This document shows positions 49,038 through 62,399 of a stretch of 64,000 nt of DNA, piece by piece (the first letter of the stretch is position 1; each line of letters begins with the position of its first letter). The stretch covers positions 1 through 64,000 of the forward strand of contig NW_024589883.1 in the NCBI RefSeq assembly GCF_018446385.1. The letters run 5' to 3'. Both the position numbers and the translations under genes were made by a program. The notes below the pieces were generated by a model. It searched no databases. It was not told the DNA's origin and was given only the letters and a program-made list of their open reading frames with translations. The DNA comes from Zingiber officinale. Its lineage: Eukaryota; Streptophyta; Magnoliopsida; Zingiberales; Zingiberaceae.

Positions 49038-49610
49038 TTACATGACCACACAAACGTTTGGATTCGCTTCCGCAATTTCATCACAGTATTCGATGGGCAC
49101 GTAAGGGTAACAATTCTTATGTTGAGGCGGCATGCACGGGTTACAATAGTTTTCCGAAAGGATTTGTTTGATCATCTTTTCAGTCTCTTTTTGCTTCTCC
49201 TCTTCTTCTTTCTTCTTTTTCTCCTCTTCTTTCTTCTTTGTTTCCTCGTCTTTCAGTTCTTCCTTTGGTCCGACCGTGACTATCTCGGTCGGCCACCCTT
49301 TTCTCAACTTGCCCACGACATCAATGGCATCAACGTCTCCGATCACGGTCATCTTCCTATCTTTCATGTCAACGGAAATGGACTCGATCCCTATTCATAC
49401 AATAAAGATCTAGGGACCAAGTTAAGCAAAGACAAAGTCGATCGATAATGAAGAATGAGATAGGTAGAACCTTGAAGAGTAGAGACTTTTTGCATTGCCT
49501 TTGCCTTCTCCTTGTCATCGGGCACATCCACCCTCACCACGATTTTCTACAAAGAAAATGCAATTAAAACACAAACATTCTACAAATAAAGAATGAAGTC
49601 TCACCTTCAT
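49038..49610 (-). CDS. Heavy-metal-associated isoprenylated plant protein (HIPP/HPP-like)
   Basis: Minus-strand exons: 49610-49605 (only ATG AAG), 49546-49471, 49390-49038; phases agree and give 144 aa. The HMA-type fold is at residues 1-70: [36 protein letters not shown], then [18 protein letters not shown]. The metal-binding CxxC of classic HMA domains is replaced by VPDDK, as in several plant HPP/HIPP members, so metal binding by the usual site is unlikely. A Lys/Glu-rich linker is followed by a Cys-rich stretch (NYCNPCMPP) and the C-terminal CVVM, a CaaX box for prenylation and membrane anchoring. Family members act in metal handling and stress or pathogen response. It is convergent with the F-box gene and divergent from PrimPol. 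Confidence 0.9.
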
Positions 49611-49719
49611 ATCTTGTCTCGCAATAGACAAGGAAAAAAATGCTAGTCGAGCAATGTACGAGAAGTTAGAGACGAAGTGGATGAGAGATGGAGTGGGTCT
49701 AAATACAATTTCTCTCATG

Positions 49720-51470
49720 GAGCATCAAGTGGTTTCGATTTTAAAATTCTTAATTGCCATAGTCGATATGCCTCTTCTGTTGTTATACAATTTTATTCTT
49801 TCTTTTTTCCTTCCACTTTCGTCACGATTATGACCTACTTCTTCGAGTTAGGTTTTGCGTTAAATCAATCGAACAGAGAGAGATCAATCCATTTTCGACT
49901 TGATCTCTTAGTAGACAACGAATTCTTTATAGTTGATAATCAATATCTAAGAGGAAGGTAATGTGGCAATAAAATGAAAAAAATGTAAAATTAATATTTA
50001 ATTAAGCTTTAATTATTTAAAGTGATACTCTCTCATGGCATTAACCTAATCATATTTCAATCCATCACTTTGTTTCTTCTTTTTGAACTTCAACTCATCG
50101 AAGAATTATTATTATAATTACAGCACATTAAAATATAAGATGAAGTTGGTGTCTTGTCACAAACAATCAATCCATCAGTGAGGTTAAGATGTAGCAAAAA
50201 TATTTAATAACAACAAACACTTTGTTTTTTATGTAAAGTATTTTAATTTAAGCCATTGTTTTTGTTTTGTGTTTTCTGTCTCCGTTAGTCACTTTCCATA
50301 AAAACAATTTATGTGTCTATGGGATAAAATATCCATGTTATCACCTAAGAATCGAAAGGAAAGCCTTTGAACTATTTTTTGTGATATGGAGGATGCTTCT
50401 TTTGTATATATTAATAGGGATGGATGATCCGTATTTATAAAATAGGTGGAGATCATTTATCCTTATCAATACATGTAAAGGGAGCATCATCTGGATCACA
50501 AAAATGATCCAGAGGATCTCGCCTCCTAAGAATTTACGATTATTTTTTCTTCTAAATGGAGGGCGCAACTAAAGGATGTTGGACCTCTGAGCTGGCTGTC
50601 GCATGTATTTTCCGATTTATCCTGATGGTTAATGGAAAACTTTCGTGAGGCCAAGTCGGTCACCCATAGTCAATGAGACTAACTGGGATTATCATTTATG
50701 CACATGCGTTGCGTAACCTAGACTCTTATATCAGGTGGGGAGATCTAAGGGAAAAAGAATTGACCTATAAAAAATAATTTTAATTTTTGATAATTGCTCG
50801 TACTTTTATTTTTTTATTGAGGTAAGACTATAATATTTTTATAATTTTATACACCACTAGAGGTAGTTACAAAAAATTGAAGTGGGGCAACTGCCCACCA
50901 AAACATTAGATATTAAATTGATAAGAATAAAGACTACACATAGTTTTAGCTAAAAGATCGTCCATAAATTAGGTAAAAGTGCACCCCGTACTCATGTAAT
51001 ACTAGAGTGACTTCGAGAATTTAAAATTAAGAAAAATATATTTTCTAATATTATCAACCCAAAATATTTATAGAAGTTTCTCTCCTCGTAGTATTATCAA
51101 TTCTAACATATGAGGTTGATTTTTTTTAAATATTTAATTAATTAATAAAAAAAATCTCAATAATATAACTATGTTTCGAATTATATATCTGATTAATACG
51201 TTTGTTATATTTTCAGTGTTATCAGTGTTAATAGTCAAAAAGAATATTAACGCACTTTTATTTGGGGTTCACCAAACTTTGTTAATAAATAAAATAGTAA
51301 TATTTCTTATTAAATTATGATGAATTTTAATCTAATTTTTTATTAAATATAAAACACGTTCTCTCTATATATTTTTTTAAATAAATTAAATTTTTTTATA
51401 ACGGCTATGTTTGACTTGCACGTTTAGGTGGAACTAGCGTTGATAGCAATAGTCAAGATGACGCCGTTTC
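49720..51470. other. Divergent intergenic region
   Basis: AT-rich DNA between the HMA-type gene and PrimPol. A less AT-rich segment at 50.38-50.75 kb looks like a decayed repeat, but I could not assign it. No gene was seen. Confidence 0.5.
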
Positions 51471-51737
51471 ATCTAAAAGTCGGCCTGTGTGGGCTTCCGG
51501 CTCTTAATTTGTACGGTCGGTTCGGGTTATTTTTTTTTTACCGTAAATGGTAAACAGGTCGTGGGCTTTTCTGAAAAGCAAGAAGGCCCATTTTTGGTCT
51601 CTCTTTCCACTCTTCCCGCTCAAACTCTTTTGAAAGTCACCGGCTGCCCGATCTTCTCGCTTCTGCTCGTTTGCCGTTCCGGCGGGAGAGGAGGGCGAAG
51701 CGGAGGCATCGCTGTCGCCAGCCCTTGTCTCACAAAG

Positions 51738-54700
51738 ATGGCCTACGACCCAAAGGACGACGCTGACCGACTCTTCGCTTGCTTCAAGTGCGGAGTCTCC
51801 ACCCCCGGTGATAAACCCTAATTAATCGCCATTTCGATTCCTTGGTTATCCTTAGTTTAATCATTTGAGGCCTGATTTTGGTCTCTTTCTCTGTAACCGG
51901 CTTGATCTTGGGAGATATTTATGTGCCAGAATCGGCAGTCAGAGAAAGAAGGCTCTCGGTCGCGAGACTCAAGGCGACCTCGGGGAGAGGGGAGGCGCCT
52001 GAAGTTTCAATGCCAAGCTCATCTAAGCGATCCTGTAAGGATTCGGGTGAAAAAGAGAAGGTATTTGCTGCATTTCTCATTTCGCATTAAAGTGGAAGTC
52101 TAATTTCTCTACATGTATTACTTATTGCCAGAAAGAAGTCTGATGTCGATCCTTCTGTGAATTTTGTATTTGAACTTGTCACCATTTTTCTCCTGTTGCC
52201 ATTCTAGTTATTGTTACACTGTTTCTTCTTCATCTTGTAATGATGGATGTGTTGCAGAATTTCCTTTGTCATGGTTAATCCATAACTTTTATCTCAGTTA
52301 TGCAATGTTATTCTCAGAGGATTATAGTGATGCTTCCTAACTAGAAGGGCATTCAGAATTTCAGATCCATTTAATCACCTTAGCATTGTTACGGAATCAT
52401 TAATATCATTAACTAAGATCAATTCTCATATTTAACAGCACACTTGACCAATTTTCTCTCCAACGTTGTAGAAAACATGATATATGTCGGGTTTCTTCTG
52501 AACTTATGTGCATGTAGTTACACACTTGCATCCTAGCATTGTGGTCATAAGAAATATTTTCCACGTTTACCAAGTCAGTTAGTTTCATTGGTTTATCAGG
52601 TGAATCATTTTCTTAGAGTTTTGTAACAATAAGAAGATGATAAATCATTGTTTTGTTAGGGCCAATTTATTATATGAATAGTTTCTTTATTTATTTTATC
52701 AAGGGTTGAAATCTCTACCCATGTCAAACTTTTTGTTTTTGATTGGAACAATACGTTTTCATTACTATGTTGGAGTGTTGATGCATGTTGTTGTTGGTAA
52801 ATTGGGAAGGATAGAAGGAAATGAAGAAGGAAAGTCAACTATAAGCTTGGGGGCAATTATTGAAGTATTATTCTATGGAATAATGTTCTGATTTACAACT
52901 AGAATAGCATTGTTTTGTCGATTGAGCATCATATTGTGCTGACACTTAGCATGCTTTGGCAAACAGGCTTCAATTTTGACATATGTTAAAGTATTGCGAT
53001 ATGAATTTTAATGAATACTCACTTAATCCTTTGTCAAGTAGTTTTTTTTTAAAAAAAAATTGGTAAGGATATATCAATTAGTAATTAAATTTAAAATGGT
53101 TTTATTTTATTTTAATTCAATGCATGTCAGATTGAATTCATGTGTACTATTATAATTTTTTCACTTAACTTATTTACTTATAAAAAAAATTATTAGGTAA
53201 TCGTATTAAAATTTGAGAGAAACAAGGCTAAAAAAGAAGCATTACTAGAATTCACCTTAACACGTATTGTAGTATGCCAAGGCATGCTTGGTATTGGCTT
53301 GCTATGATAGTCATCAACATGATCGGTGCATGCAACAAAAAGAGATTACTAGTGTCAAACAGTATTCGATTTTAGTAATATATTGGATCGATATATTTTG
53401 ACAAACCCACTTGGTACTGCATGATGCCATCTAGTATGGTATGGGATCTTAAATAATGTATTATATTATAAAATCACTTTTCTAAAGATGTATGTGCTTA
53501 TTTTGAGGAACAGTTTGTGTAACCCGAATAGTTTGAAACAAGACCTTGTGAATATGTGAGTTACTTCTTAGCCACTTAATTTCCATAAGATGTTAGTATT
53601 GCAACCTTTAGTCATCAAACTTTTAAAAATTATAATCATTGTTAATTCTGTCATTCATCTTCTCAGCATGGTGCATATATGTCTGCAGCAATCAAACTAA
53701 AGAGCGGAAAGCAGATTTCTCCTATTATTTTTTATGGGTCTCCACATGGAGTCCCACTTAAAAGACCATCACGATTGCTTCGATTGTTGCATGAGATTCA
53801 TGTTGATCTCAATGAAGAAAATGACTTCATTTCAAGGTAACTCTTTATGCTACACCCTGTTAGATGCTTTTTCTCTCCTCCCAATACCACTATATTGTTG
53901 TTATAACATTGATGGCTAGCATTCTTCTTATTCTCTATGATTCTGTATCCTAGTGGGTTGAATGTTGATATTTGTTTGGACTGGTAAATTCCAGTTGGTT
54001 CATACAAGGCTGACCATCATTTTAAAATATAATATTTTGAACTAAATTTTGTTCATTGTCTCAGTTAATTGTTACACCTTATACAGGAAAGGTGTCTGGG
54101 CAACTTTCCCAAGACAAGAGGAAGCAATCAGATTCTTGAAAGGGCATACGCAAGCTAAACTGTTTAGTTATCAAGATCACTTGAGTGGACAAAGAAGGTT
54201 TCTTGCCTCTACATACAATGAATTCTGGACAAGGTTACCATGTGATGCTGACTTTTCATACTCTGAAATGTTAAATTTGAATGCTATTTATTCACTAAGA
54301 CCATTCATATGTTCTTCTGATTGCAAAGGTAGAATTACCTGAGAACTCAAAATAAAAACATGATTGGAGCATTTTCTGGACACTATATAGCAATATGTTA
54401 AAACACTCAAATTACCATAATTCCTTTTCAGTAGTTTGTCTGAATTAGTTTCTGTAGAATGTGAAAGCTTATTTTTCCATTGCAGGTATATAGGTATGGA
54501 TTCTAAGTTACGTCATCACTACGAAGTCATTCAAGAGGTGATAGTTTACCTCCTAGCATGTGTAAAGGAGTAAAAATGACAAGCATGCTACTTAATCATA
54601 TGAAATAGAATCACTCGTTTGATTAATTTCTTTATAATACCATACATGCCTTTCTTTTTTAAATTTGTAATATGCTAAAAATAACTTTATTTTTCACAAG

Positions 54701-57700
54701 TTAATTTTGACAGGGTATGCCTTGCCACTTATATTTTGATTTGGAGTTTGATAAGAAAGTCAATGCTGACAAAGATGTTGATGAAATGGTGGACATTTTG
54801 GTATCATTTACTTACGATCTCTTATTTGACAAGTATTCAATTGAAGGAAATAATGGATGGATCATAGAACTTGATTCATCCACGTCAGGTATCTTATTTG
54901 TGTTTGTTCATCTACATATTGTCTGTTACTGTAATCTGTCCTTTTTGTCTTAACATTTTTTCTGTTACGTCAGGTATCTGTTACTTTCTATGATGCAATC
55001 TACCTATATCCTAGTTCTGATATTAGTTAGATCCAATTTGTATATAGATTTGCATTACCTTCATATGTCTAATCAGTATTATCATGATCATCAATGTTCA
55101 CTTTTATAATGCATTGATATAATTGGAGGTGTTATGTTATGCAAGATTTGACTAGAAAACATAAACAGTTTTGAAATGTACAATTATTGTGTGATATTAA
55201 ACTGTATTAACTTATTATTCATATGGAATTCATTCTCTTGAACTTTTTTTTTTTGCCTATTTCTTCTGAATTGTTGGTCCAAAGAAACTAGCATAGGACT
55301 GATTACATTTGCACTTATAAACCATGAGTTAATTGTTCAATTTGGATAAAGTAAATTTTATTTTGCAGTAAAATTTTCACGCCATGTGATTATTCGCATA
55401 CCAAGAGTTGCCTTCAAGGACAACTCACATGTTGGTGCATTTGTTATGGAGGTACTTGAAGATTTATAAAGTCATTGTTTTCTACATTCTTGTAACTTTT
55501 ATGATATCAAGAAATTTCTCATTGTTATTATTTCTACATAAATTTGTTAACTATAGTGACCAATTTATATTCCAAGCAAGTTTTTGTTATATTTCAAAAA
55601 AGAGAGAATCTCATTTGGGGTTTTCCCGGTTCAGGAAGTATAGGTTTTTGTAATGAATAAAAATCTTATTAGTAGAACATCTTATTCTAATTATTCTCGT
55701 AAAATATTTCTGCCTATAGAGTTGTTTGCCTCAAAATTTGTTAGCTCAAGTCCCTTGTAAAAATTTGTAAGACGCCATTAATGTTTCCACTTACAAGATT
55801 GAAGAGAAGTTTCTCCCAAGGTCCATGTCATATTAATTCCTTAGTTATAAAGTGAATCCATTTCTTTTAAGAATAACAGTAAGTAGTTTTCCTATGCAAC
55901 TTATGTCAGATGCTTCTGACCCTGCCATGCCACCTGACCCAAAGCAACTACAACTGTAAAATTGACACTGGTGGCATCAGTTGATAGCTTTGTCATGATA
56001 TTAAGTATTTAAATGTTCAAGTTCGAATTTAGAGAATACCTGTCTGACAAGCAACTGATTAACAATCAATTATAGTTGGGCGTAACCAGGAGAATAAATG
56101 TTGATAGTGGATTTGTCCAACAATGACTTTATTATGATATTTGAGAACCTCTTGGAATTTTTTATGCTGTTTTATATTCATTATGCCACTGGACTGAAAA
56201 TTTATTATGATTGCATGAGATTTAGGCTTGATTTGCAGGTTTAGCTGTGTAGCAGCTTCTTTGCTTCTACCTGATTAATCAAATTACTTAAAAGGTTTGA
56301 GTTCCAATTTGGGAAATTAACTGTTTCATAAAGTAGTCTGAACAATTATGTTAGAGTTATATCTTATAACTGGAAAATGAAAACAGAGTATTTTTACAAG
56401 TTAGAATGATTTCTATGTCCCTTTGGACTGCTTATGCTGTTTTACATGCACCTGCTTTCTTTACCTTGTTTAGAATTTTGATAGATGAAAGACCTAAAGC
56501 TGCTGAAACAAAAGGTTGCATAAAATAATTGAAAACGAAAACCTCAGATTTGCAAGGTTGTCACTGACAATATTTGAATTTCTTTATTTGTCCTAATTTA
56601 TAAATTGTCAAATTATTCCTACTAAAAGGGAGTATTGTTGGAAGCTTTGTTTATAATTTCATCAATTTTAATTATTGGATATTTTGTATTTTTTGCTTAG
56701 TTATGTAAAATGTATATATAACGGTAAAGTTGGCGCAACGGTAAAGTTGTAGCCATGTGACCAAAAGGTCACGGGTTCGAATCTTGGAAACAACCTCTTG
56801 CAAAATACAGGGTAAGGCTACGTACAATTGATCCTTCTCCGGAATCCTGCATGGCGGGAGCTTCGTGCACCGGGCTGCCCTTTATGTAAAATGTATATAT
56901 GACTCTCACTTTTTGCTGATTAGGTGTGTTCTCGTATCACCAGTCAAAGGGGAAGTGCCCCGCAGGTTGACAAATTGTATGTCAAGAAAGACGCTAGCTC
57001 TTCTGATCGTCAGCCTTTTCTTGACAATGCTGTCTATTCTCGAAATCGTTGTTTCCGTCTAGCTTTCTCTTCAAAGGCCGGGAAGAATTCTTTTCTTTTG
57101 CCTACTGAACGCTTTAAATGTAAGAACATGGTGAGTATGTCTTCTTCAATAATGTTGCTGCTACTTTTTACCTATTTAGGAAAATGGCAACTGCAGCCTA
57201 TGCTTTTCTCCTGTAACTTTGTTTCAGTTGTACAATAAACAGGTCATATTATTATGACTTGTTTGTGTTGGACTTATCTGTATTTGTACTCATTAGATAG
57301 ATTTTGAATCACAAACCACAAATTCTTTTTGTGAGAAAATTTCTAGTATTTTAATTGAATTAATCATCTTATTTGCATGTGCATTTCCAACACCAGCGAA
57401 AATAGATAAGAAAATTCCTTCTGGAGAAAAATTCTGATCATAATCGCAGGACATTTAAGACTTGACAATTTTTACTGTGTTGGGTGTACCTCCTACTAGG
57501 CTGATTAGGTGGCTTATATGTTCATTTGAATTTTCACTTGACTCGGTACAATAACCTGATTCCATTGACTTCACTAATTCTTCTATTGCAAGACTGATGC
57601 AAATTATACAGGTAGTCTAAAGTTGTCTTACATCCTTCATTCTCCTTTTTTATTAGCTCATTCAAGCTCAGTATTCATGATTTATCTCATTTTTCCTTCA

Positions 57701-59509
57701 TTATTCTATTACAGAGTAAACAGGACGTGTTCATGGAATCCTTAATCTGCAGAATGGACTGTGATTGCAGTAAACTTTTAGTTTGTCAAATAGATGCGGA
57801 TTGCAGAAAAACCTTGTGCTTTGATTTTGAGGTTATCTACTATTTGTGTGTTATCTTCTTCATAGATTTTTTTTACCAAGTGATCGAAGAAATTTTTACT
57901 GTATGGTGTAGTCAATAGTTTTGCCAAGTTTATATTAGGAACAAATATCATAGGGTGGCCTAACCTACTTTAGTACGCGAGACAATATAATAATACTGAA
58001 TGATATTGTTGAGTTGAAAAGACTTCAGCACTTTACTGATATGAACTGTTTGATTGTCATAATATAATTTTCCTCCAGCAAACTACTGTATTTGAATACA
58101 TATGACTTAACACCGCCTATCTATATCTATTCAACTCTTTTGAAATGATGTTTTTAGTATTAGTTTGGTTACTCGATAAAAAAAAATACTAATCTCAATA
58201 AACAGTAGGACATAGTTTATTGAGGTTTCCAAGAATAGTATGTCACTTTAGAACTATAGAGTTCATCAAGAGCCATTTTTCTCAGCGTAAAGAAATGATG
58301 TAGTTTGAAATTCTGCTATAGATACAATTTCCTTCTTTATTCTGATTGAAAATAGCTTATTACTTTTTCAATCTACAAGTTCTGGTTCCTAAATAAATAT
58401 CCAATTATACACACTATTAACTTGTAAAAATCATTTCTGATATCCATAAATCATCGCATGGATCCTTCTATAGTATAATGGGAATCAATTAATCTAAACA
58501 ACATGTTCACTTATCACACAAGGTGCAAAATCGTGTCATTTCTTAGTTAGTTAGGAGTGTAACATTTCTTAGTAGTGTTGTGCTGTAACAATCTGGTTCT
58601 GAAATGGCACAATGTTTGAGCAGCAAATGTCGAATGTAATCTGGCATTTCATGGTGTTTTGAGTTGCTGTGTAAGTAATCATGTCATGGTTTACCAGAGA
58701 ATGCTGTGATGTTTGCAATGGCAAGTGCTTGTCTTTATCATGTTTCAGACCTGTTCTTAAGAAATTCTGATTGATATACTTTTTTTTTCAATTTTTTATT
58801 CTATTGTTTAAGATAATGTGGTGCCTTATGAAATCAACACTGTGCAATTGTTTGTGTAAAAATTTTTTGCCTCTTCATTTTATCACCATTGTGCTCTTTT
58901 AAAAGTCTTGGTTGTTATTACATAGCAATTCCTTCTTTGTATTTCTTAAAACAGAGTGTGACCTAATGAAACCAGTTTTCATCTAGTGTTTCTAACTTTC
59001 TATTGAATTTGTTGCCTCTTAATTTTCTTAGTATTGTGCTTTCTAAGTCTTGATTGTTTGTAGATCAGGTTCAACAACAAGCTCAAGATGTTTCACAATA
59101 TGCTGCATTTGATGTATATAGAAGTGATTTCCCAAACACATTTACTTCAGGAAAATCTCCATTTCCAGCTTTAGATGCATTTGTGGAATATATAGCATCA
59201 TCAGGGAATGCTTTAGGTATTCCTTTAGATACTCTTATGTAATGAGCCTCCTGAATTTTTTGTATTTATGTTTTTGGGGCCCTTGGATTTGGCTGCTGGT
59301 ATATGTTGCTACCTCACATACAGTTCGACATTTGGTATAGGTATTTATGGTTTCATGATTACATAAATCTGGTATTGACTTGATGATTTTTTTTGTTCCA
59401 GGAAAAATTCGAAGTTGGTATTGGTTTTCATCACACGGTCTAATTGTTTACAGTATGTTAAGAAGCAGATATTGTGAGAGGATTGGTAGAGAACATAAAA
59501 GCAATCATG
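51738..59509 (+). CDS. PRIMPOL: PrimPol, DNA-directed primase-polymerase (5' part, 11 exons)
   Basis: PrimPol is an archaeo-eukaryotic primase that reprimes stalled replication forks and reads through damage in nucleus and organelles. Exons: 51738-51807, 51930-52060, 53667-53836, 54087-54233, 54486-54537, 54714-54888, 55369-55451, 56924-57130, 57715-57831, 59069-59216, 59402-59509. Every join keeps phase; 469 codons are present. Catalytic motif I is LYFDLEFD (Asp and Glu about 199 and 201), motif II is KFSRHVIIR (about 250-258), and motif III is FLDNAVYSRNRCFR (Asp about 310). The last exon gives SMLRSRYCERIGREHKSNH, the start of the family's zinc-finger region. The expected next block (a YVVDFRR...CYD.DC-type sequence) is not seen in the window, so the gene probably continues past 64000 over a large intron. 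Alternatively it is truncated. The start has a short N-terminal exon with CFKC and is less certain than the core. Confidence 0.93.
56720..56881 (+). mobile_element. Au-family SINE in PrimPol intron 7
   Basis: A 162-bp element between perfect 19-bp direct repeats (TTATGTAAAATGTATATAT) at 56701-56719 and 56882-56900. It carries the Au SINE landmarks: TTGGCGCAACGGTAAAGTTG (box A), GACCAAAAGGTCACGGGTTC (box B), GGTAAGGCTACGTACAAT and the end GTGCACCGGGCTGCCCTTT. The 5' edge repeats CGGTAAAGTTG. It ends 42 bases before exon 8. Confidence 0.95.
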
Positions 59510-59705
59510 GTAACTTGTTTGTTGACCATTGCTCTAGAATCTTTCCTTGTGTACAACGTTTGCTCAACTTGCTGTGGTTTTGTTGTTTTCTGTTAATAGT
59601 TGATTCAAATCTATTCTATCAAATGGTCTTCTCAAGAATTAGAATCATTGCGGTATAAATATTCTGAAGTGTCATTTTTGGCTTCTAATACATTATTTTG
59701 AAGTC

Positions 59706-59769
59706 TGTATCATGGTTTAAGGTCTCATAGTCAAACTTGTATCATGGTTTAAGGTCTCATAGTCAAACT
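59706..59769. repeat. 32-bp direct tandem duplication
   Basis: TGTATCATGGTTTAAGGTCT plus 12 further bases occurs twice without mismatch, at 59706 and 59738. It lies just left of the solo LTR. Confidence 0.9.
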
Positions 59770-60035
59770 TGGGACTGGACTGGTTTTGGTAGTTGATGGT
59801 CTCTTTTTCTGTAACGACCCGCCTTCTACTGACTAGGCTGTGAGGCCGATCGCTACATTATGCTGTGCTAAATTACTATTGCGGAAATCTGGATTGATTA
59901 AAATTTTACTAAACTGATTACTGCAAAATCTGAACTTAATATTCTAGGTGTACCTAGGAGTTGTACACATGCTAGGGAAGATAATCTATACCTCTCGGAT
60001 ATCCTGCTAGCTGTAATCAGGCATTTCAATCGATC

Positions 60036-60350
60036 CATGAATCGATTGGGCTGTCGGATCGATCCAGTGATCGATCCAGCTTGATACCGGCACGGAGAGA
60101 AACTCTGGATCGGTCGGCTGACCGATCCACAAGCCATCTCGCTTCTGTATGCGGCTGGATCGGTCTACCGACCGATCCAGGAGTACACTGATCGGTCGGT
60201 AGACCGATCCAGTGGCTCACTGATCGGTCGGCTGACCGATCAGTGAGCTTTGTACTTCTCTGTTCGCATCTGGATCGGTCGGCTGACCGATCCATAACAG
60301 ACGCTAACTCTCTGTTCGCGACTGGATCGGTCAGCTGACCGATCCAGTGG
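60036..60350. repeat. Array of GGATCGGTC-type palindromes inside the solo LTR
   Basis: At least six palindromes built on GATCGGTC...GACCGATC occur at 20-50-base spacing, after two ATCGATCC-type ones. The example near 60323-60348 is perfect over 26 bases, centred on CAGCTG. Centres vary (GGCTG, CTACC, GGTAG, CAGCTG) while arms are kept, and linkers also repeat (CTCTGTTCGC). Confidence 0.9.
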
Positions 60351-61866
60351 CACAACCCAACTCTGATCAATCTGGGTTTCTGATTTCGAACCAGAACCCC
60401 TGATTTCAGCACTATTTCGTGCCTCAATCACATTACATGTTCTAAGATGGCTAGGAAACACTCTAACAACCACAACTAACATTCTAACATCATAAAGAAC
60501 AATGTTCTAAGCATAATAGAGTGCATGGTTAACTAATTCATAGCGATCAACATACTAAAGTGCAAATTGCTAAAATACTAAAAAGTACTAATGTTTAAAC
60601 AAAGCTTGCTAGAGTTCCCTAAGATCTTCTTTCCAAGTTCCTGCCCACACACATCTTCGTAGCATTGTCCTCCAGCCTCCGCTAGTCCATCTTTCCTTTA
60701 CCTTTATCTGCAGTATAAGGAAAAGAAAGTATCTATAAGCTTTCGCTTAGTAAGAAACCATCTACCTCACTAAAACATGCATTCGATGCAATATGCTTTT
60801 AAAACATGCTGTTTGAAAGTGCACTGATTAGACTGAAACATGGCATGTTATCATACATAGAAATCAAAGCTAGTCATGGCATACTATCATCTAAACATGT
60901 GTAATAAAAGCTGAACATGAAGACTAAAGCATAGCATACAAAGCTAACCATAACTATCATGTGTAACAACAAGGAAAACTGAGCTGAACATGAATTAAAC
61001 TAGTCTGGAACTGAATTCAAACTCAACTAACATAACTGATCTTTGTGAGTTTTGAAAAACTATAATATAATAGATTAAAATACATAATCATACTGCTAAT
61101 GGGCCCGACAACTGTACATGCTATGCGCGCATCCTCAATTAAACCCGGGGTTGCAAATCCCGAATTTAGCAAGGTTTACTAGGTTATTTAAAACTAGGGA
61201 CCGACTATGGGAGTCCAGCCCAATGGATATCTAATCCTGTCTGCACTATAAAATAAAATAAAATCTGCAATTAATCGCTTCTATGCTTCGAATTCAAGAA
61301 GAACAAAGGTCCGAAACTGTACCGACCCGACCCTCTTGGCCCATTTAAACTAAACTATTTAAATGCTTATAGCTATTAAAATGCCTAAGTTGCATTTTTC
61401 TGTGCTAAATAATTTAATCGAACACTTAGTATGCACTAATTCGCATCCTTGTGCCGAAAGTCTACATATAACTAAACTAAAACATGGAATTCACACGGAA
61501 GCTACTTATACTGCAGGTGAGGGGTTTCTTACCTCGTATGCTAATTTCCTTACAATTCTATTCGCTAGAATTCCGGTGGAGACGATCCTTTCGACAATCT
61601 CCCCGCTCCAACGCGTTCTTCTCGCGGAGGGGAACGTTCTTGTGCTGGAATCGCTGCCGGAAGGTGCTCTTAGGGCCCTAGGGAGAGAACCCTAGGGTTG
61701 GCGCCGAGAGGAAGAAGGAGAGGGGGCGGCGTGTAAGGTGAGGTCTCGGTGGAGAATTCCCGAACCAAAGAAATAAACCAAACCCACTCAAGTTTTCTAT
61801 TTATTTTAAGTGGGTATTTCGGCCAATTTTAAACTTAAATATAAATGTTTCCCTTTCCTTTCAGCA

Positions 61867-61942
61867 CGGCCCTGCTGGGTTCAACTGGTTACTAGAATTA
61901 CCCGTAAACCATAGGTCTCGGGTTCAATTCCCGTTTAGGCCG
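61867..61942 (+). other. tRNA-like 76-base segment in the solo LTR
   Basis: The segment opens CGGCC and closes GGCCG. It has a perfect T-arm-like hairpin (CGGGTTCAATTCCCG) and a box A-like stretch (GGTTCAACTGGTTA). The middle does not give a standard anticodon arm, so this is not called as a functional tRNA. It may be a tRNA-derived insert or chance. Confidence 0.45.
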
Positions 61943-62399
61943 TTTTCGTTTTCTATTTGTTTTTGCTACTTCCGCTACTCTAAAAAATTATGTAAAAATA
62001 TCCTAAGATTCCAGAAAAATAATAGAATATTTCTAAAATAGTTTTGAGAATTTTCGGGCGTTACATTTTCCGTCAGCTTGGGCTCCTCTTCTCTAGAAAG
62101 CTATGTCGGCCTTCCAACTTGCGAAGTTCAATATCCTAAGATGTAATATAGATTAGAGCTTGGACCGGCTTACCGACACGATCCAAGATAGTCATCGGAA
62201 GAAGTGGAAGAAGAAGAAGAAAATGCAAAGAAGAGGAAGAAGAGAGCTTATTGGAGAAGAGTTGTCTCTGTTTATGAGAATAAGAATACCATACCTCTGA
62301 CTTACTTCCCTTGGTGAGCGGCATCTCCTCGTTAGACATTTCACGCCCTTTTATTTTTTCCCATGTGAATTGGTGAAAATGAGGCCTCTGACAATCCGT

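Larger units (their letters stand above)
59810..62065. mobile_element. Solo LTR, 2.26 kb, behind PrimPol exon 11
   Basis: The block starts TGTAACGACCCG and ends CGGGCGTTACA, so the TG...CA ends form an inverted repeat. A perfect 5-bp target duplication TTTTC lies at 59805-59809 and 62066-62070. No gag or pol domain is visible inside, so it is read as a solo LTR of a large-LTR family, probably Ty3-like by its ends (inference). It contains an array of palindromes (about 60.03-60.35 kb) and a 76-base tRNA-like stretch near the right end. Perfect ends suggest a fairly young insertion. Confidence 0.85.

Noticed and set aside
56720-56881. A tRNA gene, suggested by box A and box B
   Set aside because: It is an Au SINE with perfect target duplication and no cloverleaf.
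60026-60427. A 133-codon minus-strand frame rich in RSADRS repeats
   Set aside because: It is read-through of the palindrome array in the solo LTR.
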